A DNA stretch of 59,447 nucleotides from Streptomyces fructofermentans (GTDB taxonomy: Bacteria > Actinomycetota > Actinomycetes > Streptomycetales > Streptomycetaceae): positions 89,252 to 148,698 of the forward strand of contig NZ_BMWD01000026.1 in NCBI RefSeq assembly GCF_014651055.1. The letters run 5' to 3'. The first letter of the stretch is position 1, and each line of letters starts with the position of its first letter. Positions 53,196 to 59,447 of this stretch are shown here, in pieces. The translations under genes were made by a program, and so were the position numbers. A model generated the notes under the pieces. That model had not been told where the DNA came from, did no database searches, and saw nothing but the letters and a program-made list of their open reading frames with translations.

Positions 53196-56100
53196 ATGGA
53201 CGACCTCACCGCAGACCACCGGACGGGCATCGCGCGCCGTACGCTCCTCGCCGCCGCGGCCACGACCGCCGCCGCCGGCGCCCTCGCCTGGTCGGCCCCC
53301 GGAGACGCGGTCGCCGCCGCCACCGCGGCGGACCGCGGAGCCGCCTTCGGCTTCGCGGACCCGTCCCGCGCGGTGCGGCCGAAGTTCCGCTGGTGGTGGC
53401 CTGACGGCCTGGTGCGGGCCGACGAGATCAGACGCGAGGTCGACCAGATCGCCGACGCGGGCTTCGGCGGCGCGGAGATAGCCGCCGTCCACCACAGCGT
53501 CACGGACGCCTCGGTGCTGGACACGGCGCGCCACGGCTGGGGCAGCCCCTCCTGGGTCACCGGCGTGGAGGCCGCGCTGAGCCAGGCCGCCCGGCGCGGC
53601 CTCACCATCGACCTCACGGTCGGCCCGAGCTGGCCGGCCGCGGTGCCCGGCATCACCCCGGACAGCGAGGCCGCCGTCAAGGAACTGGCCCACGGGGCCG
53701 TCACCCTCGCCCCCGGCACCTCGTACTCCGGCCCCGTCCCGGAACCGGTCCACGGCGCGGCCCCCGGAGTCACCGCCCGACGGCTGCTCACCGTGCAGGC
53801 CGCCCGCGTCAACACCGCGTACTCCACGCGCAAGGAGACCGGCCTCGACCTGGACTCCGTCACCGACCTCGGCACCGCGGTCTCGGGCGGGGCCCTGGAG
53901 TGGACCGCGCCGGACGACGGCACCTGGGTCCTCCTCGCGTACTGGGTACGGGGCTCGGGGCAGACGCCCGAGGCCGGCCCGCACACCGACCCGCCCTCCT
54001 ACGTCGTCGACCACTTCAGCGCGGCCGGGACCCGCGCGGTGACCGACCACTGGGAGGCGCACATCCTGACGCCGTCCGTCCGCCGCCTGCTGAAGGTCTC
54101 CGGCGGGGCGCTCTTCGAGGACTCCATCGAGCTGGAGACCGACGGACTCCAGTGGACACCGGGACTGCCCGACGCGTTCCGCGCGCACACCGGCCGCTCG
54201 CTGCTCCCGCTGCTTCCCGCCGTGGTCCTCGACAACAGCAACCAGGTCTACACCTTCGAGGCCGCCGTCACCCGCCAGATACGGCACGACTTCTGGGAGA
54301 CGGTCTCCACCCTGTTCAACAGGCACCACATCACCGCGCTGCGCACCTGGGCGCACTCGCTGGGCCTCGAACTCCGCTCCCAGCCGTACGGGTTGCAGAC
54401 GGACGCCATCGCCTCGGCCGCGATCCTGGACATCGCCGAGGGCGAGTCCCTGGGCTTCAAGAACCTCGACGACTACCGCTGCCTGGCCGGCGGCCGCGAC
54501 ATGGCGGGCCACACCGTGCTGTCCTGCGAGGCGGGCGCCTACTCCGGCAGCGCCTACAGCACGACCTGGCAGCGCTTCCTGCGCACCATGGGCGGCGCCT
54601 ACGCCGCCGGGGTCAACCAGACCGTCGTGCACGGCTTCTCCTACGCAGAGCTGCCCGGCGTCAACTGGCCCGGATACGCGGCCTTCACCCCCTACAGGGG
54701 CACGGTCGGGTACGGCGAGTCCTGGGGGCCGAGGCATCCCACGTGGAAGCACGTCGAGGACGTCTCCGGCTATCTGGGGCGGATCCACCACGTGTTGCGG
54801 ACGGGCCGCGCGAGGGCCGACGTGGCGGTGTTCCGGCAGACCGGCTACACGGCCACCGGCATCGGCGCCTCCTGGTTCACGGCCACCGGCATCACCCTCG
54901 GCTGGACGCACCAGTTCCTCAGCGGACCGCTGCTCGACCTGCCGAACGCGACCGTGCGCCGAGGGCGGCTCGCGCCCAACGGCCCCGCCTACAAAGCACT
55001 GTTCGTCGAGGGCGACTTCTTCTACGGCTCCACCGCGACCCTTTCCCCGGCCGACGCCCGCACGCTGCTGCGTCTCACCCGCGCGGGACTCCCCGTCGTA
55101 CTCCTCGGCGCCTGGGAGTCGGTGGTGCCTCCCGGCGTCCCCGACCCCGGGGAGGTCGACGAAGTACGCGCCCTGGTGGGCGAGTTGCTGGCCCAGCCAC
55201 GAGTGCGCCGGGTCACCGAGAAGGCGGCGGTGGCGACCGCGCTCGCCGAACTCGGCGTGGTTCCCGACGTCGTCCACTCCACCGCGTCGACCCTGCTCAA
55301 CGCCCACCGGGTGGCCGACGGCGTCGACTACTACTACTTCTGCAACGGCAAGCACGCCGAGACCGTGAAACCTCCGGTGGCCGCCGTCGACCACGACGTG
55401 ACCCTGCGCCGGAGCACGGCCGACGGTGTGCCCCACCTCCTCGATCCGTGGACCGGCAGGACCGAGCGCATCGCCCACTACACCGAGGACGGCGACACCG
55501 TCACCGTACGGGTCGCGCTCCAGCCCGCGGAGAGCCTCGTCGTCGCCGTCGGCCGCCCCGGCCTGTTCGGGGGCCGCCCCGGCCGGCGTCAGCACGCGGT
55601 CGCCTCCGAGGCCGACGACGTGCGCTTCACCGACACGGGACTCGCCGTACGCGCCTTCGCCGACGGCACGTACCGGACGCGCCTCTCCGGGGGACGCACG
55701 GCGAGCACGACCGTCAAGGGCGTTCCGGAGCCGTTCGAGCCGGCCTCCTGGAGCCTGCGCGTCGAGGACTGGCGGCCCGGCTCCACCGCCACCACGACGA
55801 CGGTCGTCGCACACGAACTGGCCCTGGACGCGCTGCTCCCCTGGTCTCGGATCCCCGAACTCGCGGACGTCTCGGGCATCGGCCGCTACCGCACCGAGGT
55901 CACGCTCGGCGACGGCTGGACCGGCGGCCACGGCGCGCTGCTCGAACTCGGCGCCGTGACCGACACCTGCCGGGTCACCGTCAACGGCCACCGCCTCGAC
56001 CCGGTCGACGTGATCAGGCCGGTGGTGGACCTGGGCGGCCTGCTCAGAAAGGGCCGCAACGTCATCGAGGTCGAGGTCGCCACACCGCTGGGCAACCGGC

Positions 56101-56210
56101 TGCGGGTCAGCGACCCCGCGGTCTACGGCGGCACGACCCGGCAGGCGTACGGGCTGATGGGACCGGTCCGCCTGGTGCCGTACGGGGAGGCAGAGGCCCG
56201 CACCCGGTGA
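53196..56210 (+). CDS. Tat-exported GH106 alpha-L-rhamnosidase-like enzyme
   Basis: A 1004-residue secreted glycosidase. Twin-arginine signal ARRTLLAAAA (about residues 14-23), with cleavage near residue 45. The body fits GH106: FRWWWPDGLV near residue 66, GGAEIAAVHH near 90, the barrel motifs FEDSIELETDGLQWTPG and ILSCEAGAYSG-like VLSCEAGAYSG, and C-terminal beta-sandwiches ending WRPG...VTLGDGW. Likely removes rhamnose from plant polysaccharide or glycoside. ATG 53196 with AGGA is chosen; a GTG at 53169 would spoil the signal peptide. Control region with paired inverted sites lies directly upstream. Confidence 0.88.
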   Translation: MDDLTADHRTGIARRTLLAAAATTAAAGALAWSAPGDAVAAATAADRGAAFGFADPSRAVRPKFRWWWPDGLVRADEIRREVDQIADAGFGGAEIAAVHHSVTDASVLDTARHGWGSPSWVTGVEAALSQAARRGLTIDLTVGPSWPAAVPGITPDSEAAVKELAHGAVTLAPGTSYSGPVPEPVHGAAPGVTARRLLTVQAARVNTAYSTRKETGLDLDSVTDLGTAVSGGALEWTAPDDGTWVLLAYWVRGSGQTPEAGPHTDPPSYVVDHFSAAGTRAVTDHWEAHILTPSVRRLLKVSGGALFEDSIELETDGLQWTPGLPDAFRAHTGRSLLPLLPAVVLDNSNQVYTFEAAVTRQIRHDFWETVSTLFNRHHITALRTWAHSLGLELRSQPYGLQTDAIASAAILDIAEGESLGFKNLDDYRCLAGGRDMAGHTVLSCEAGAYSGSAYSTTWQRFLRTMGGAYAAGVNQTVVHGFSYAELPGVNWPGYAAFTPYRGTVGYGESWGPRHPTWKHVEDVSGYLGRIHHVLRTGRARADVAVFRQTGYTATGIGASWFTATGITLGWTHQFLSGPLLDLPNATVRRGRLAPNGPAYKALFVEGDFFYGSTATLSPADARTLLRLTRAGLPVVLLGAWESVVPPGVPDPGEVDEVRALVGELLAQPRVRRVTEKAAVATALAELGVVPDVVHSTASTLLNAHRVADGVDYYYFCNGKHAETVKPPVAAVDHDVTLRRSTADGVPHLLDPWTGRTERIAHYTEDGDTVTVRVALQPAESLVVAVGRPGLFGGRPGRRQHAVASEADDVRFTDTGLAVRAFADGTYRTRLSGGRTASTTVKGVPEPFEPASWSLRVEDWRPGSTATTTTVVAHELALDALLPWSRIPELADVSGIGRYRTEVTLGDGWTGGHGALLELGAVTDTCRVTVNGHRLDPVDVIRPVVDLGGLLRKGRNVIEVEVATPLGNRLRVSDPAVYGGTTRQAYGLMGPVRLVPYGEAEARTR

Positions 56211-56214
56211 GCCG

Positions 56215-56239
56215 CCCCGGGCCGCGCAGCGGCCCGGGG
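56215..56239. terminator. Terminator after GH106 gene
   Basis: Perfect 11-bp arms (56215-56225 / 56229-56239) and a 3-nt loop, four bases after the stop. Confidence 0.8.
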
Positions 56240-56288
56240 AAACGCGGGAGCAGCCCGGACGACGGGCCCGTACCGACGTGAGGACACC

Positions 56289-56324
56289 ACCGGCCCGCAG
56301 CCGCCGAGGCGGTCGCGGGCCGGT
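56289..56324. terminator. Second hairpin, for the convergent gene
   Basis: 10-bp arms (56289-56298 / 56315-56324) about 40 bases beyond the stop of the minus-strand gene ending at 56365. Confidence 0.65.
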
Positions 56325-56364
56325 TGGGTGTTCCTCCGGGCGTCCGCCCTACGCGGACCGCCCG

Positions 56365-56922
56365 TCACACACCGGGCGGGTACCCCCGGGCGCCCCCGGA
56401 GAGGGCCGCCGCGGCGACGGTCGTCTCCTCGGACGGCGTCGTGGGGACGGAGAGCGCCATCGCCGGCACGGGCCTCCCGCGCGGCGTGCGCCGCGCCTCC
56501 CGCAGGCTCGGCACGGGGAGGGGCCTGACCAGCGGGGCACGCTCCATGGCGCGGACCCGGCGCGAGAACCAGACGATCCTCCCGCCGTCGCCCGAGGCGC
56601 AGCACCCCCAGCCGTCGCTGAGCGCGGCGAGTTGGGCCAGACAGCCCCGCGTCGCGGAGTCCGGGTGGAACGTGCCGTCACTGTCCGCGACGGCGGTGAT
56701 GAGGTGCTGGCCGTTCCACCACATCTCGATGGTGGTGTTCCTGTCCGCCGCGTACTCCTCGATCGTGCGCAGCAGCACGTCGGCGCAATGGCAGACGGAC
56801 TCGACGAGGCTCTCCAGGTTCCAGTGGCGGAGATGGGCGGCCAGAATGCGTTTGACCTGGTCGACCCGGTCCGGACCGACCTCCACGTCGAGGTGGTAGT
56901 AGCAGGGAACTGCGGTCTTCAT
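56365..56922 (-). CDS. GHKL-related regulatory protein, ATP site degenerate
   Basis: A 185-residue protein beginning MKTAVPCYYHLDVEVGPDRV. Residues about 10-120 have the length and pattern of the RsbW-like HATPase_c_2 fold (VDQVKRILAAHLRHWNL, LVESVCHCADVLLRTIEEYA, then MWWNGQHLITAVAD and DGWGCCASGDGGRIVWF). The N-box Asn and glycine-rich loops are missing or altered, so ATP binding is doubtful. Related small proteins are common in Streptomyces near signalling genes; function is unknown. The C-terminal 60 residues are disordered. ATG 56920-56922 has GGAG upstream. It is divergent from the DUF5133 gene. Confidence 0.6.
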   Translation of the reverse strand: MKTAVPCYYHLDVEVGPDRVDQVKRILAAHLRHWNLESLVESVCHCADVLLRTIEEYAADRNTTIEMWWNGQHLITAVADSDGTFHPDSATRGCLAQLAALSDGWGCCASGDGGRIVWFSRRVRAMERAPLVRPLPVPSLREARRTPRGRPVPAMALSVPTTPSEETTVAAAALSGGARGYPPGV

Positions 56923-57011
56923 CGTCGTTCGCTCCTCACCGGCGCAACTCACGCCACTCCGCGTCCCCGCGGGACGGGCCCCGAACACGAAGCGTGAGCA
57001 TTGGTCGCTCC

Positions 57012-57027
57012 TGAGTCACTCCCAGCG
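57012..57027 (+). promoter_or_regulatory. 16-bp motif shared with 488-503
   Basis: TGAGTCACTCCCAGCG, identical to 488-503. Here it overlaps a 6-bp hairpin CTCCCA-GCG-TGGGAG (57019-57033). It lies about 90 bases before the minus-strand gene at 56922 and 185 before the plus-strand gene at 57213. Confidence 0.4.
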
Positions 57028-57212
57028 TGGGAGCGGTACTCCATTCGTGCAACACGAGAGCGCGTCGCGTGTCGTTGAAGTGACAACAGGACGTTGAGTG
57101 GTGCTGCATGCACCATGGGTGAGGATGTCGGTCGTGTAGTCGGCCGACACCTCTGCGTACGCGGTCTTCACGCACGATCTGTGCGAACCGGGCGCATTCG
57201 AGGGAATGGAAG

Positions 57213-57518
57213 GTGACCAGTGAAATGCTGCTGCCTGCCAAAACCGAGGTCGCCAGGCATCTGGAGCTGTACCGGGCCTGGGAACGCATGATGCTCGCGG
57301 CCCCCGCCGACCGTGCGGCGCGGGGCAATTTCGAGAACACGGGATACACGCTGTGCGTGCTCATGGGCAAGCGCTGCGCGAGGGAGGCCGTTCACGCGGC
57401 CGAGCGATATCTGGCGGGCGGCCCGGCCGCACGCCGCCGTGAACGGGCCACGAGCGGCCCGGCGACCGGCACACGACCCGAACGATCCGACGGACTCGCG
57501 GTGAGCCCCGTCCTTTAG
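57213..57518 (+). CDS. DUF5133 family protein (copy 3)
   Basis: A 101-residue DUF5133 protein. The family start MLLPAKTEVARHLELYRAW begins at residue 5, and the core GYTLCVLMGKRCAREAV is at about 48-64; the last 35 residues are polar. GTG 57213 has GAGGGA seven bases upstream; ATG 57225, matching the usual family start, is an alternative with GGAAGG eleven bases away. It lies 59 bases before glgE on the same strand. Function is unknown. Confidence 0.78.
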   Translation: MTSEMLLPAKTEVARHLELYRAWERMMLAAPADRAARGNFENTGYTLCVLMGKRCAREAVHAAERYLAGGPAARRRERATSGPATGTRPERSDGLAVSPVL

Positions 57519-57577
57519 AGCCCTTCCGACGCGACGGCGGACCACGGACCGAGCGCGCGGACGGCGGAGGTGTGACC

Positions 57578-59447
57578 ATGACCGAGAACCCGGCCGACGG
57601 CCGCGTCCCCCCAATCGGCCGCAGGCCGGTCGTGCGCACGGGACGCGTACCCGTCGTCGACGTGCGGCCGGCCGTCGACCGAGGGGCCCGTCCGGCCAAG
57701 GCGGTTCCGGGAGAGACCTTCCAGGTCACCGCGACCCTCTTCGGGGAGGGCCACGACGCGGTGGCCGCGAACGTGGTGCTCCTCGACCCCAAGGGCCGAC
57801 CCGGACCGTGGACGCCGATGCGCGAACTCGCGCCCGGCACGGACCGCTGGGGCGCCGACGTCACCCCCACGAAGCCGGGAGCCTGGACGTACCACGTCGA
57901 GGCCTGGTCCGACCCCGTGACCGCCTGGCGCCGCACGGCCGCCGTCAAGGTCCCGGCCGGCATCGACGTCGGCCTGGTCCTGGAGGAGGGCGCCGAGCTC
58001 TACGAGCGCGCCGCCGCGGCGGCCCCCCGCGGGGCGGCCCGCAAGACCGTCAAGGCGGCCGCGCAGGCCCTGCGCGACGAGAGCCTGCCGCCCGCCGACT
58101 GCCTCGCCGCCGCGCTGGCACCGGAGGTCGACGCGGTGCTCGCCGCGCACCCGCTGCGCGACCGGGTCTCCGCCTCGGAGCCCATGCCGCTGCTGGTGGA
58201 GCGGGAGCGGGCGCTGTACGGGTCCTGGTACGAGTTCTTCCCGCGCTCGGAGGGCGCGGTCGTGGAGCCCGGCCGGCCGCCGGTGAGCGGCACCTTCAGG
58301 ACCGCCGCGCGGCGGCTGCCCGCCATCGCGGAGATGGGCTTCGACGTCGTCTACCTGCCGCCGATCCATCCGATCGGCAGCACGTTCCGCAAGGGGCCCA
58401 ACAACACCCTGGACGCGAGCCCCGAGGACGTCGGCGTGCCGTGGGCGATCGGCTCCCCGGAGGGCGGGCACGACGCCGTCCACCCCGACCTCGGCACGGT
58501 CAAGGACTTCGCCGCCTTCGTACGGGCCGCCGGCAGGCTGAAGTTGGAGGTGGCGCTGGACTTCGCGCTGCAGTGCTCCCCCGACCATCCGTGGGTGGAG
58601 AAGCACCCGGAGTGGTTCCACCACCGGCCGGACGGCACGATCGCGTACGCGGAGAACCCGCCGAAGAAGTACCAGGACATCTACCCGATCGCCTTCGACC
58701 GGGACATGCCGGGACTGGTCCGCGAGACCGTGCGCGTCCTGCGGTTCTGGATGGGCCACGGGGTACGGATCTTCCGCGTCGACAACCCGCACACCAAACC
58801 GGTGGTGTTCTGGGAGCAGGTCATCGCGGACATCAACCGCACCGACCCCGACGTCATCTTCCTCGCCGAGGCCTTCACCCGCCCCGCGATCGTCCACGCC
58901 CTGGCCCGCGTCGGCTTCCAGCAGTCCTACACGTACTTCACCTGGCGCAACACCAAGGCGGAGATCGTGGAGTACCTCACCGAGGTCTCCGGTGACTCCG
59001 CCGCGTACATGCGGCCCAACTTCTTCGTGAACACGCCCGACATCCTTCCCGAGTACCTCCAGCACGGCGGCCGGGCCGCCTTCGAGGTGCGGGCGGTGCT
59101 GGCGGCGACCCTCTCCCCCACCTGGGGCGTGTACGCCGGGTACGAGCTGTGCGAGAACGCCGCGCTCAGGCCGGGCGGTGAGGACTACCTGGACTCGGAG
59201 AAGTACCAACTGCGGCCCCGCGACTGGGAGGCGGCCGAACGCGAGGGACGCTCCATCGCGCCCCTCATCGGGACGCTGAACCGGATCAGGCGCGAACACC
59301 CCTCGCTGCGCCGGCTCCGGAACCTCCATTTCCACGAGGCCGACAACGACGCCGTGCTCGCCTACAGCAAGACCACCGGAACGGACACGGTTCTGGTGGT
59401 TGTGAACCTGGACCCGCACCACACCCAGGAGGCCACGGTCTCGTTGG
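57578..59447 (+). CDS. glgE: GlgE maltosyltransferase (5' part, runs off window)
   Basis: 623 codons of alpha-1,4-glucan:maltose-1-phosphate maltosyltransferase, a GH13_3 enzyme that extends alpha-glucan from maltose-1-phosphate. About 40-60 C-terminal residues are likely missing. An N-terminal beta domain is at about 10-125, a helical insert about 125-215 and the catalytic barrel from about 220. Nucleophile D402 (FRVDNPHTKP), acid/base E431 (FLAEAFTRP) and D488 (TPDILPEY) keep the spacing of the studied S. coelicolor enzyme (394/423/480). ATG 57578 has GGAGG eight bases upstream. In Streptomyces this gene usually heads a glgE-treS-pep2-glgB operon. Confidence 0.95.
   Translation, partial: MTENPADGRVPPIGRRPVVRTGRVPVVDVRPAVDRGARPAKAVPGETFQVTATLFGEGHDAVAANVVLLDPKGRPGPWTPMRELAPGTDRWGADVTPTKPGAWTYHVEAWSDPVTAWRRTAAVKVPAGIDVGLVLEEGAELYERAAAAAPRGAARKTVKAAAQALRDESLPPADCLAAALAPEVDAVLAAHPLRDRVSASEPMPLLVERERALYGSWYEFFPRSEGAVVEPGRPPVSGTFRTAARRLPAIAEMGFDVVYLPPIHPIGSTFRKGPNNTLDASPEDVGVPWAIGSPEGGHDAVHPDLGTVKDFAAFVRAAGRLKLEVALDFALQCSPDHPWVEKHPEWFHHRPDGTIAYAENPPKKYQDIYPIAFDRDMPGLVRETVRVLRFWMGHGVRIFRVDNPHTKPVVFWEQVIADINRTDPDVIFLAEAFTRPAIVHALARVGFQQSYTYFTWRNTKAEIVEYLTEVSGDSAAYMRPNFFVNTPDILPEYLQHGGRAAFEVRAVLAATLSPTWGVYAGYELCENAALRPGGEDYLDSEKYQLRPRDWEAAEREGRSIAPLIGTLNRIRREHPSLRRLRNLHFHEADNDAVLAYSKTTGTDTVLVVVNLDPHHTQEATVSL

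Overview
The window looks like a piece of a Streptomyces (or close actinomycete) chromosome. GC is about 70% or more, third codon positions are almost all G or C, and GTG starts with GGAGG-type ribosome sites are common. The gene families also fit: SigB/F-type sigma factors, DUF5133, DUF4232 and GlgE. I saw no rRNA, tRNA, CRISPR array, transposase or phage gene. Names rest on reading the translations; no database search was run.

About 0.6-30.3 kb is unusually dense in partner-switching signalling, in which GHKL kinases, STAS antagonists and PP2C phosphatases control sigma factors. By eye I count two SigB/F-type sigma factors (8972-9877, 11519-12397), five STAS proteins, five PP2C-type phosphatase domains and five clear RsbW/RsbT-like GHKL domains, plus degenerate ones. 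There are four sub-modules. (1) 1084-6195, minus strand: a PAS-GAF-PP2C phosphatase, a cobalamin-binding protein and a STAS protein are chained by ATGA overlaps, followed by a PRC-barrel protein, another STAS and a GHKL kinase. The cobalamin protein carries the W-x9-EH signature of CarH-type B12 photoreceptors, so this may be a light-gated partner switch. (2) 6508-12397: Dps, a MEDS-GHKL sensor, a DUF5133 protein, the two sigma factors and a DUF4232 lipoprotein. (3) 15224-22990: a soluble hybrid histidine kinase with a six-unit HAMP array, an ANTAR-PAS-PP2C phosphatase and a STAS protein with SigB-like promoter candidates. (4) 23228-30280: a stressosome-type operon (RsbR-RsbS-RsbT, an RsbT-RsbX fusion and a GAF-PP2C) preceded by a degenerate PP2C and bracketed by two related MarR genes.

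About 12.5-14.5 kb holds an SMI1/KNR4 protein, a peptidase E and an HxlR regulator. From 30.7 to 56.2 kb the content turns to nutrition and secretion. It includes a Tat-exported GH127 enzyme with a LamG insert, an APC permease plus amidohydrolase pair divergent from a TetR gene, and a TauD-type dioxygenase. It also includes a large secreted subtilase next to a two-HTH regulator, a GT39-like membrane transferase, a secreted NLP-family protein, an alpha/beta hydrolase, an acyl-CoA ligase and a Tat-exported GH106 rhamnosidase whose promoter lies between inverted 9-mers.

The last 3 kb has a GHKL-related small protein, a third DUF5133 gene and the 5' part of glgE (maltosyltransferase), which runs off the window.

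Working picture (inference): several input modules (light/B12, redox or PAS ligand, osmotic or other signals through the HAMP kinase, and a stressosome) converge on shared anti-sigma/antagonist pairs that release the SigB-like factors. Dps is a plausible output.
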